Assembly (NCBI GenBank): GCA_900550395.1
Contig: URSD01000032.1
Location: 1-28,166 of the forward strand
DNA from: an uncultured Porphyromonadaceae bacterium
GTDB lineage: Bacteria > Bacteroidota > Bacteroidia > Bacteroidales > Muribaculaceae
Length of the DNA: 28,166 bases
Reading direction: 5' to 3'
Of the stretch, positions 15,735-23,648 are shown one piece after another. A program made the translations under genes and the position numbers. The notes under the pieces are model-generated. The model worked only from the letters and a program-made list of their open reading frames with translations, was not told the DNA's origin and made no database searches. How positions within the stretch are numbered: the stretch's first letter is position 1; each line of letters opens with the position of its first letter.

Positions 15735-18700
15735 ATGGTATTAAACCGAAAAATGATTGCAGAGGTGCTCGCTTTGTGTGTCGCCTCTGTATTTATTGAT
15801 GCCAACGCTCAGTCTGTCGTTTCTTTTGGAAAAGGTTCTATAGCTTCTCAGCCTCCCACCTACGAACTTGTAAAAGATGAGTGGGGCAACTGGAACTCAA
15901 AGGCTGTACTGATGCAATCTAAAATGCTGTATGTCGACGAAGTCGCACCTGTTCAGATTGACGGCCTTGAAGTGCCCGGACGGCCTCTGCCTACAAACGA
16001 TTGGTGGACGGATATTATAAATAGCCAATTTTCGGGTGCCTTGTGGAGTTATCCCCAGATGCTGAACACCTCGGCGGAAGGCGTGGAGGTATGTTTTCCT
16101 ACATACTGGGCCGATGCCGGCAAGGAGGTGAAATCTAAGAGCAGTGTCACGGTCGGAGCAACAGATTTTAGAGCAAGCGCCACAATCGCCGAAGACTGGC
16201 ACGACTGGGACGTGCATTTCCGTATGCCGTCAAAAAACGGGAAGGGTGTTATACATGTCACATCCGCTGAGGGGATGCCGTTTACCTGGTTTGAGTTTGA
16301 AGCCTCCACGCCCCGGCTCACGTTCGGCAGTCGCAATGTTGATACTTCAGTAACCATGCCATATCCTTCCGGTACAAAGCCCGAGGAAGTTGCACGCGGC
16401 AAAGGTCGTGTTGCCATCAAGTACGGCGATGATATATACGGCATTTATTATCCATCGACATGCGGCTTTGAGATGTCCGATGACTTTACAATCCGTTTCC
16501 CGGAGGATACCGGATGGATTGTAGTGGCACTTCTTACCGATGCCTCGCAACTTGACCGCTACGAGCAGTATGCGGTATCTGTCCCACGCGACACGCGCGT
16601 AGAGTGGAATTACAACCCGCAGGCCGGACGCATGAACACGCATTGGTCGGTGAGAACCGAGAATTTGCGCGGCGATGCATCTACGGCTGTACTTCAGGGC
16701 TTCCTTCCGCATGTATGGAAACACGCTCTCGCAGGGCATACTCTTAATTTCACGGGCGACACATACCTCACGCCTCGCGGAAAAATGAAAATGGCGACCT
16801 CCTCAACGGGCGATTTTTCATATTCCTATCCTTTCGCAGGTATGCTTCCTGCTTATGCAACACCCGTCGACAAGGAGTTCAACCCAGAGGTAATGAACGA
16901 GTTGACAAACAGATATGCCGCACAAGGCACTCTCGGAACCGATACTTACTGGGGAGGCAAGGGGCTAACGCAAATGGCCCTTAACATGACTTTCGCCAAA
17001 CAGACCGGAAACAAAGAGGCATACGAGCTGTCAAAAAAGAAACTCCGTGATACTTTTATCAACTGGCTGACATATACCCCGGGAGAAAACAGCTACTATA
17101 TGAGTTATTTCCGCCGCTGGGGTGGCATACTGGGTTCGGCGGTGAGCTATGGTTCCGATGAGTTTAACGACCATCATTTCCATTTCGGTTACTTTACCTA
17201 TGCAGCGGCTCTCCTTTGCATGGAAGACTCCGGCTTCGCCTCTGATTACGGCGACGTGCTGAAACTCATAGCCAAGGATTATGCGAACTGGGACCGCGAA
17301 GACGTCCGGTTCCCGTTCATGCGCACATTCGACTTATGGGCAGGGCACTCCTGGGCCGGCGGTCTCGGCGACGGCGGGAACGACAACGGCAACGGCCAGG
17401 AATCCACATCCGAAGCCATGCAGGGGTGGGGCGGCCTATATCTCCTTGGTGTGGCTCTCGGTGATGATGATATGCGTGACGCCGGTATTTTCGGCTGGAC
17501 CACCGAAGCCCGGGGCACATGCGAATACTGGTTTGATGTTGACGCTCCACGCAGTGCGAATGTCGGTGGACGCAAAGCATGGAACGGAAAGGGTACACGC
17601 GAAGGCAACTACAACTATGACCTATATCCATACGCCTACAATTCCAATATCACCTGTAAGGGTATTGGCTGGTGGACCTGGTTCGGCGGCGACCCGCTGT
17701 TTATGCATGGCATACAATGGATGCCCATATCGCCGGCACTCGACTATCTGTCCTGGAACCCTGATTTTGTGGCTTGGGCGTATGATGACATGATGTCGGG
17801 TGCGAACTCCGATTTCAGCCATGCGTGGTTCGAGGATACGGCCAACAAAGCCGACGGCACAAAAATCGATGCTCTTGCCAAAAACGACTGGGGCAACGTG
17901 ACGTTATCCTACCTGCAGCGTACGGATGCCGCCGAGGCTTCGCACATCTTCGACAGGGCGTGGGCCGAAGGCTACCATCTCGCCACATCGGTGGGGACCT
18001 CACATATATCTTACTATACTCTGCATAATACATTGAGCTACGGTTTGCCAGATACAGGATACCATGCCGACTGTCCTACGGCGGTTGTGTTCAATCGCGC
18101 AGGCACCCTGACCTATATGGTATATAATCCCGACGATACGGATTTGATAGTGAAATTCTACGACTCGAACGGGAATAACGTAAAAACCGTGAATGCTCCC
18201 GGACGCACGACAACAGTATTTAACCGTGGAGAACCGCTGGCAGACCGTCTTGAAATCACGCCGACCGAAGGCAACATCTTGCCCGGTGGCAGCGAAACAG
18301 AACTCAAAGTCGAGGCATTCGACCAGTATGGCGCGCATATACAGGCCGACATCGCCCTTGCTCTTTCGTCAGGATCGCCGGCGTCTCTTAACGGACACAT
18401 GCTTAAAGTGAACAAGGACGCTGTGAACGGCACGAAGTTCAGCGTGAAAGCCGTAAGCGGCAGTCTTATTGCGGAGGAGGAGTTTACGGTAAATCCTCGA
18501 CCGGTGCCGGGCGATGTCCGTATCGAAGGTGCAATCGATGCGATTGAAGTGGGCGACGCCCTTGATCTCTCGTTGCGGTACACGGACCAGTATGGCACCG
18601 AAACGGCGGTCGAGAACGCTGATTGGAGCTATACCACCACAGCGGGAAGCGCAGGCGTGACTGATGCACGGTTTGCGCCAGCGCACCCCGGCATGTATAC

Positions 18701-20324
18701 AGTAAGCGCCGTGGGGGACAATGTAATGGCGACAACGGACATTTTCGTAATGCCCCGATTGTCGAAAATCAGCGGCTCGGCAGGTGTGGTTTCTTCGAGC
18801 GAGGAAAATGTCGGAACTGCGTCCGGAAATGTTCTTGCCGGAGGCAATGATTCGCGTTGGAGCAGCAATTTCAGTGACGACGAATGGATTTACATTGATC
18901 TCGGAGAGGATATGTACATCTCCCGTGCAGGCATCGTCTGGGAGAATTCATTTGCATCGGAATATGAAATTCAGATTGCGACGGACGGTTGTGCCATGAC
19001 ACAGCATAAAGGCGTGTATGCAGGTACTGAACGTACAGTGGATGTACCGGCCGAATGGATTACTGTCGGAAGGGTAAGCCAAACCGAACGGACAGCGGAT
19101 GAAGTCACTACAGTAGTAGGGGCAAGGGGCAGATATGTGCGTATGCATGGTCTCAGACGCGCGCTTCCTTACGGCTTCTCGATCTATGAGTTCAATGTTT
19201 ATGGTATCAGCGATGCTGTCGGTCCGGACGATTTGCTCGGCATTGATTTTTCTCTGCCGGAAGCTATGGACGAAGACACCGCGGTAGAGCTTCATCCTAC
19301 GGCTTACAGCCGTTCCGGAGCCATCATATCAACTCCCGAAATAACCTGGAGCGCCGATAAGGCCGCAGACTTCTCTAACGTAACATTCACGCCTCGTTCG
19401 TATGGAACATATACTGTCACCGCAAGTACTCAAGACGGCAGGTCGAGTGCGGCGCAAGTATTTGTTTACGAAAGTCTTAAACTGGTATCGCTGCATCCTT
19501 CTTCCGGCGAGTTGCTCCTGACCGAAGGTGATTCGGAAACTCTTTCCGTCGAAGGGCACGACCGCTTCGACTGTATCTTTGACATTGAGCCGGACGTGCT
19601 GTCGGTTTCCGTACTGGATGAAAAGGGAGTGCCCTCAGACGGCATATCCTACGATGTCCGGAAAGCTTCGGTTTCCGGACACAGGGCTGGTACATACACT
19701 CTGAATTTTGATTATAACGGAGTACTGGCTCGTACCATAGTGAATGTGAAAACCTTTGCAGAAACCAATCTCGCACTTGGCCGGCCTGTCCGCGCATCAA
19801 GCTACGAAGGTGGAAATGTCCCCGCCAACATCACAGACGGCAACCTCAACACCCGCTGGGAAAGCTCTTGGGAGGACGGTCAATGGTTCATCGTTGACCT
19901 TGAGAGCGCATATATCGTTGACCGCCTCGTATTAGTGTGGGAAAACGCCTATGCCCGCGACTATCATATTGAGGCTTCTCTTGACGGTAATGATTGGAAA
20001 GAGATTTACAGCGTCACCGATTCCGAAGGCGGTACGGAACGCATCTTGCTTGCCACCCCCACGCCGGCACGCTACCTGCGTCTGACGAGCACACGCCGAG
20101 CCCTTACGGCATATGGAACCAGTCTTATAGAACTCGAAGCCTACGGTATCGGACGCTATAATCCTGACGGTGACCATTCTGGAACTGAGGACATAGTGGT
20201 TGACAACGATTCGAAGCCGGTTCTGTGGTACGACCTTTCCGGCCATCGCATAGCCGGACCCACTGCCCCCGGTCTCTATATCTGCCGACAGGGAAATGTT
20301 GCCACCAAAGTGATGGTAAAGTAA
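15735..20324 (+). CDS. Secreted multidomain GH81 endo-beta-1,3-glucanase with two F5/8 type C modules
   Basis: 1529 aa. A signal peptide ends near ANAQS (residues 23-27). The GH81 catalytic region spans about 75-830: PTNDWWTDI at 86-94, FNDHHFHFGYF at 477-487 with Asp479 as likely acid, and the GHSWAGGL...QESTSE block (537-560) with Glu556/Glu560. GH81 enzymes cleave beta-1,3-glucans such as laminarin, curdlan and yeast wall glucan. Ig-like domains lie at about 835-1005 and 1160-1340, interleaved with discoidin-like modules at about 1015-1157 and 1342-1471 that probably bind glycans. The C-terminal 39 residues (LWYDLSGHRI...GLYI) are a Bacteroidota tail resembling type A sorting domains. No SusC/SusD pair or lipobox is present. 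The codon style looks somewhat more AT-rich than neighbours, by eye. Confidence 0.93.
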   Translation: MVLNRKMIAEVLALCVASVFIDANAQSVVSFGKGSIASQPPTYELVKDEWGNWNSKAVLMQSKMLYVDEVAPVQIDGLEVPGRPLPTNDWWTDIINSQFSGALWSYPQMLNTSAEGVEVCFPTYWADAGKEVKSKSSVTVGATDFRASATIAEDWHDWDVHFRMPSKNGKGVIHVTSAEGMPFTWFEFEASTPRLTFGSRNVDTSVTMPYPSGTKPEEVARGKGRVAIKYGDDIYGIYYPSTCGFEMSDDFTIRFPEDTGWIVVALLTDASQLDRYEQYAVSVPRDTRVEWNYNPQAGRMNTHWSVRTENLRGDASTAVLQGFLPHVWKHALAGHTLNFTGDTYLTPRGKMKMATSSTGDFSYSYPFAGMLPAYATPVDKEFNPEVMNELTNRYAAQGTLGTDTYWGGKGLTQMALNMTFAKQTGNKEAYELSKKKLRDTFINWLTYTPGENSYYMSYFRRWGGILGSAVSYGSDEFNDHHFHFGYFTYAAALLCMEDSGFASDYGDVLKLIAKDYANWDREDVRFPFMRTFDLWAGHSWAGGLGDGGNDNGNGQESTSEAMQGWGGLYLLGVALGDDDMRDAGIFGWTTEARGTCEYWFDVDAPRSANVGGRKAWNGKGTREGNYNYDLYPYAYNSNITCKGIGWWTWFGGDPLFMHGIQWMPISPALDYLSWNPDFVAWAYDDMMSGANSDFSHAWFEDTANKADGTKIDALAKNDWGNVTLSYLQRTDAAEASHIFDRAWAEGYHLATSVGTSHISYYTLHNTLSYGLPDTGYHADCPTAVVFNRAGTLTYMVYNPDDTDLIVKFYDSNGNNVKTVNAPGRTTTVFNRGEPLADRLEITPTEGNILPGGSETELKVEAFDQYGAHIQADIALALSSGSPASLNGHMLKVNKDAVNGTKFSVKAVSGSLIAEEEFTVNPRPVPGDVRIEGAIDAIEVGDALDLSLRYTDQYGTETAVENADWSYTTTAGSAGVTDARFAPAHPGMYTVSAVGDNVMATTDIFVMPRLSKISGSAGVVSSSEENVGTASGNVLAGGNDSRWSSNFSDDEWIYIDLGEDMYISRAGIVWENSFASEYEIQIATDGCAMTQHKGVYAGTERTVDVPAEWITVGRVSQTERTADEVTTVVGARGRYVRMHGLRRALPYGFSIYEFNVYGISDAVGPDDLLGIDFSLPEAMDEDTAVELHPTAYSRSGAIISTPEITWSADKAADFSNVTFTPRSYGTYTVTASTQDGRSSAAQVFVYESLKLVSLHPSSGELLLTEGDSETLSVEGHDRFDCIFDIEPDVLSVSVLDEKGVPSDGISYDVRKASVSGHRAGTYTLNFDYNGVLARTIVNVKTFAETNLALGRPVRASSYEGGNVPANITDGNLNTRWESSWEDGQWFIVDLESAYIVDRLVLVWENAYARDYHIEASLDGNDWKEIYSVTDSEGGTERILLATPTPARYLRLTSTRRALTAYGTSLIELEAYGIGRYNPDGDHSGTEDIVVDNDSKPVLWYDLSGHRIAGPTAPGLYICRQGNVATKVMVK

Positions 20325-20339
20325 TTCGGCCATCCACAA

Positions 20340-20377
20340 AAAAATATCAGGCCTCTTTGTGGAGGCCTGATATTTTT
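20340..20377. terminator. Bidirectional terminator between GH81 and DUF3127 genes
   Basis: A perfect 16-bp stem (20340-20355 with 20362-20377) with a 6-nt loop. The outer five pairs are A:T, so each strand ends in a T run: it can terminate the plus-strand GH81 transcript and the convergent minus-strand DUF3127 transcript. The two stop codons are 81 bp apart. Confidence 0.9.
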
Positions 20378-20405
20378 ATAAGGTAATTGAGGGATGTATG
20401 CCTGA

Positions 20406-20777
20406 TCAGAAAGGCAGGTCCTCAGAGCTGTCCACGATGGGAGGCACGGGGGCTGCGGCAGGCATGGGCTGTGCTGCGGCGGGTGCGGGCTGAGTTGCGG
20501 CAGGAGCGTCGTTGGCGTCTTCTGCGCGCCAACCGCGTATGCTGGTGTACCAGCGGCCGTTGTATTCGCGGCTTTCGATGTCGAAGCTCAGACGTATGCG
20601 CTGGCCCACGGTGAGCTGATACTGGTCGGCACGGTCGCCGAAGAAGTCGAAATGTATTTTTTTAGGATATGTGTCTTCGGTTTCGAGCACATACTCTTTC
20701 TTTTTCCAGGCGTTGCCGGTTTTGCTTGTGCCGGACTGCATAGGCAGGTCGACGATGATTTTTCCTATTACTTCCAT
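20406..20777 (-). CDS. DUF3127 domain protein with SSB-like acidic C-terminal tip
   Basis: 123 aa, soluble. Residues 1-86 form the compact DUF3127 domain: GKIIVDLPMQSGTSKTGNAWKKKEYVLET then FDFFGDRADQY and a W-rich end (GRWYTSIRGW), an arrangement suggestive of an OB-fold. Residues 87-115 are an Ala/Pro/Gln-rich disordered linker, and the protein ends in DSSEDLPF. This layout (OB-like domain, flexible linker, acidic tip ending in PF) mirrors single-stranded DNA-binding protein. The family function is unknown to me. The ATG at 20777 follows a full TTTG-N20-TACTTTTG promoter, so it is transcribed separately from the operon upstream. A role in DNA or RNA metabolism is inference. Confidence 0.85.
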   Translation of the reverse strand: MEVIGKIIVDLPMQSGTSKTGNAWKKKEYVLETEDTYPKKIHFDFFGDRADQYQLTVGQRIRLSFDIESREYNGRWYTSIRGWRAEDANDAPAATQPAPAAAQPMPAAAPVPPIVDSSEDLPF

Positions 20778-20802
20778 GTATGGTCGGTGTATGTTTCTAT
20801 TG

Positions 20803-20834
20803 CAAAAGTAGTGATAATTGTTGAGCCAGCCAAA
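20803..20834 (-). promoter_or_regulatory. Bacteroidota-type promoter of the DUF3127 gene
   Basis: On the minus strand TTTG (20834-20831), a 20-bp spacer and TACTTTTG (20810-20803). The start codon is 25 bp downstream. Confidence 0.78.
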
Positions 20835-20864
20835 CTGCTGCGCTTTCTTTTTTTGAAAAAAATC

Positions 20865-21716
20865 TCAGAATGGCAGGATGTTCTCTCTTTCAGAAGAATA
20901 TGGCGCGAATTTTATCCATTCGTTGAAATCGTCTTGCGGAGTGGGGCGGTCTACATTGTATGTCTCGCCGCAGCCGTTTATAAGTATTTGGCCGGGCGTG
21001 AAAGATATGAGAGACCAGTATATGCCTCCGTCGGGACTGAATGTGCAGCGGTCCTTCTGAAACTTGGAGTTGTCGATTTCAAGATTGTTTTTGGCTATTT
21101 TGTAATTATCGGGCATCATTTCCATGGTGTATTCGCCCGTGTTTCCGTTTTTCATCATGCGTATATTCTGGAAAAACAGAGTGCCGTTATTGTTGTTTCT
21201 TGTGGCGGCGGCACGTATATATACCATAGATGCGTTCACCATATATACGAACATGTGGCGGTTGGTGTTGATCTCACAGTAGGGTTTGCCGTCGAAGTCG
21301 GCGTAGCCCACACCGAGACGCCATTCCTGGAGGCATTTCCCGACATCGAGCTTCGACTCACACTTTGACATCTCGTAAGGTGCGACAGTCTCGATGTCTT
21401 CCACTTTTTTGAGTGTTATGCCGTTGACCTTGATTTTACCGTCGTTTTTTGCAATTTCAAGCGGTTTTACGTCGGAGGGAAATGAGACTGAGCCGCCGGG
21501 TGCGAAGACCGTTTTATGCAGAATACCGGCCGCCGGGATTTCAAGTATGGCCTGCAGTGTGCTGTCGGCGCTATAATAGATGATGCATACGGAATCGGTA
21601 ATCACCGCCTCGGCATTGTCGGCCGCCCATACTCCCCTGAAAGAGGAGAAGCCGGTCTGTGCGTTGGCTCCAATCATAATTGTAAGGCAGAATAGGGCGG
21701 CTAAAATTCTTTTCAT
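20865..21716 (-). CDS. Secreted hypothetical protein
   Basis: 283 aa; I do not recognise the family. A clear signal peptide (KRILAALFCLTIMIGANA, cleavage after Ala19 before QT) predicts export to the periplasm or surface; there is no lipobox. The mature part is beta-rich, with an FRGVWAADNAEAVITDS opening suggesting a lipocalin-like or heat-shock HslJ-like small-ligand beta fold, but this is only an impression. Four cysteines are spread through the mature chain. It begins 3 bp after the capA-like stop, so it is almost certainly co-transcribed with that gene and is the last member of the pan-ffh-folD run. The 87-bp gap to DUF3127 contains the latter's promoter. Confidence 0.7.
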   Translation of the reverse strand: MKRILAALFCLTIMIGANAQTGFSSFRGVWAADNAEAVITDSVCIIYYSADSTLQAILEIPAAGILHKTVFAPGGSVSFPSDVKPLEIAKNDGKIKVNGITLKKVEDIETVAPYEMSKCESKLDVGKCLQEWRLGVGYADFDGKPYCEINTNRHMFVYMVNASMVYIRAAATRNNNNGTLFFQNIRMMKNGNTGEYTMEMMPDNYKIAKNNLEIDNSKFQKDRCTFSPDGGIYWSLISFTPGQILINGCGETYNVDRPTPQDDFNEWIKFAPYSSERENILPF

Positions 21717-21719
21717 TGA

Positions 21720-22754
21720 TTATTCTATGTGAAGTGCTACATTGACGTTATGTCTGCTCAATATTTCTTCAGCTTGCTTGCGGAAGGCGGCTGCACGCGG
21801 GTCGCGGCTGGCATATGCGTCGACTACGCGGAAATTGCGGCGTCCGTCGGCCGGTTCGGTGAAGTGCAGCCTGTAGGACGCTTCGGCCACGCTGACGCTG
21901 CCGTCGGGCTGCCGATGCAGTCGAACGTTTACCACGGCACCGCCTCGGGTGTCGCGGGTACGCATTCCGCTGATGAAATTGCCGAGGGAATAGACCACCA
22001 GACAGCGTGTGCCGTCGGGATTGTCGCGCAGTTCCATCGGCTGTATGACGTGAGGATGTGAGCCGATTATGAGTTCCACTCCGTGCCTCTGAAGCCAGTC
22101 GGCCAGCTGCCGTTGCGAACGGTTCGGAAGCATGTGGTATTCATCGCCCCAATGGACGCATGCACATACGATTTCAGCTCCGGCTGCCCGCGCGCCGCGT
22201 ATGTCGGCGGCGATTCTTGTGGTGTCGATATAGTTGACGGCCGCGCCCCTCGGCTCTATTCCGTTCGTGCCGTAGGTATAGTTTATGAATCCGATACGTA
22301 TGCCGTTGACGCGACGTACCAGAGGCATGAGTGAATCGCGCTCGGCGTGGTCGCGGTAGGTGCCCGTGTGGGGCAGACGGCGGCTGTCGAGCGCGTCCAG
22401 GGTATGGCGCACGCCGCGGTCATGCCGGTCGAGACAGTGGTTATTGGCTGTCAGAAACAATCCGAAGCCGGCAGCGTGCAGCGCGTCGACAAATGCCTCA
22501 GGGGCGTTGAAGCAGGGATAGCCGGTGTGTGGCGCGGGACCGACGGGCGTCTCCAGATTGACTACAGCCAGGTCGGCGGTGTGAAACCATGGCGCAACTT
22601 CGGCGAAGCATTCCGAATAGTCCCATGCATCCCGGCCGCAGCGCGCATTGTCCAGCTGTATCTGATGCTGCATGGCGTCGCCTGCGAACACGAGTTCGGC
22701 ATCGTGCGGCGCAAGCAGCATGCCGAGAAGGGTAAGCAGCGGGAGGAGAGCCAT
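21720..22754 (-). CDS. CapA-family (PGA_cap) metallophosphatase-like protein
   Basis: 344 aa. It belongs to the CapA/PgsA family of metallophosphatase-fold proteins, named after poly-gamma-glutamate capsule synthesis but widespread with unknown roles. Motifs in order: FAGD 23-26, NLETP 66-70, ANNHCLD 103-109, HWGDEY 201-206, GSHPH 231-235, YSLGNF 255-260; these are the metal-binding blocks of the fold. A hydrophobic start (LLPLLTLLGMLLA) suggests a signal peptide or anchor. The ATG at 22754 follows folD by 11 bp; the longer in-frame ORF upstream is antiparallel-frame read-through of folD and is not coding. No other pgs/cap genes are nearby, so capsule synthesis is not implied. Confidence 0.88.
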   Translation of the reverse strand: MALLPLLTLLGMLLAPHDAELVFAGDAMQHQIQLDNARCGRDAWDYSECFAEVAPWFHTADLAVVNLETPVGPAPHTGYPCFNAPEAFVDALHAAGFGLFLTANNHCLDRHDRGVRHTLDALDSRRLPHTGTYRDHAERDSLMPLVRRVNGIRIGFINYTYGTNGIEPRGAAVNYIDTTRIAADIRGARAAGAEIVCACVHWGDEYHMLPNRSQRQLADWLQRHGVELIIGSHPHVIQPMELRDNPDGTRCLVVYSLGNFISGMRTRDTRGGAVVNVRLHRQPDGSVSVAEASYRLHFTEPADGRRNFRVVDAYASRDPRAAAFRKQAEEILSRHNVNVALHIE

Positions 22755-22765
22755 GGCGGAGGGGG

Positions 22766-23644
22766 TCAGCGCTTGTTGCGGCTGTAGGCTGTGACGGTGT
22801 TGTGCAGCAGCGAGGCGATAGTCATTGGTCCGACGCCACCGGGCACGGGAGTTATGTAGCTGCACTTGGGAGCGACATTCTCGAAATCGACGTCTCCGGC
22901 AAGCCGGTAGCCGCGCGGACGAGTCGCGTCCTCCACGCGGGTTATGCCTACGTCGATGATTACGGCGCCTTCCGTCACCATGTCGGCCGTGACAAGTCCT
23001 GGATGACCCACGGCGCTGATGATGATGTCGCTTGCGCGCAGCACGTCGCCGAGATTGCGGGTGTGGCTGTGGCATACCGTCACGGTGGCATTGCCGAGCA
23101 TCCCTTTCTGGAGCAGCAGCGAGGCCATGGGGCGACCCACGATATTGCTTCGGCCTATGATTGCAACGTTGCGGCCGGCAGTTGTGATGTCGTTGCGGCG
23201 CAGCAGCTCTATGATGCCGGCGGGAGTGGCCGGCGGCAGACACGGTTGGCCGAGGGCCATGCGACCGATGTTGCTCGGCGTGAAGCCGTCGACATCCTTA
23301 TGGACGCTTATCGAGGATATGAGTTTTTTGTAATCGAGATGACCCGGCAGGGGCAGCTGCACGATGAAGCCGTCGATGTCGCGGTCCTGATTGAGCAGAC
23401 GCACCTCTGCCTGAACCTCGCTTTGTGTGGCCGTGGCCGGCAGACGCACGATGCGGGAGCGTATGCCACACTCCTCGCACGCACGGGCCTTGTTGGTGAC
23501 GTACGTGACGCTGGCGGGGTCGTCGCCCACAAGCAGTGCGGCGAGCTGCGGGCTGCGGCTGCGCCGTGACGCAATCTCGGCGACGCGCCGGGCGGTGTCG
23601 CGCCGCCATTCGGCTGCGGCTGCTTTTCCGTCGAGTATCTTCAT
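22766..23644 (-). CDS. folD: Bifunctional methylenetetrahydrofolate dehydrogenase/cyclohydrolase
   Basis: 292 aa, normal length. FolD interconverts 5,10-methylene- and 10-formyl-tetrahydrofolate with NADP, feeding purine and formyl-Met synthesis; cytosolic. The catalytic Tyr48 and Lys52 occur in SVTYVTNKARACEECGI, the FIVQLPLPGHLD active-site block follows, then the Rossmann motif GRSNIVGRPMA and the C-terminal TPVPGGVGPMTIASLL signature. It starts 4 bp after ffh and ends 11 bp before the capA-like gene, so it lies within one transcription unit. Confidence 0.96.
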   Translation of the reverse strand: MKILDGKAAAAEWRRDTARRVAEIASRRSRSPQLAALLVGDDPASVTYVTNKARACEECGIRSRIVRLPATATQSEVQAEVRLLNQDRDIDGFIVQLPLPGHLDYKKLISSISVHKDVDGFTPSNIGRMALGQPCLPPATPAGIIELLRRNDITTAGRNVAIIGRSNIVGRPMASLLLQKGMLGNATVTVCHSHTRNLGDVLRASDIIISAVGHPGLVTADMVTEGAVIIDVGITRVEDATRPRGYRLAGDVDFENVAPKCSYITPVPGGVGPMTIASLLHNTVTAYSRNKR

Positions 23645-23648
23645 CGGC

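Noticed and set aside
15735..20324. Recent horizontal transfer of the GH81 gene
   Set aside because: The gene seems slightly more AT-rich by eye, but it has a native-style promoter and tail and no mobile-element scars, so I do not claim transfer.
22755..23243. N-terminal extension of the CapA-like ORF
   Set aside because: Arg/His-rich translation in a shadow frame of folD; the hydrophobic start at 22754 fits an exported protein.
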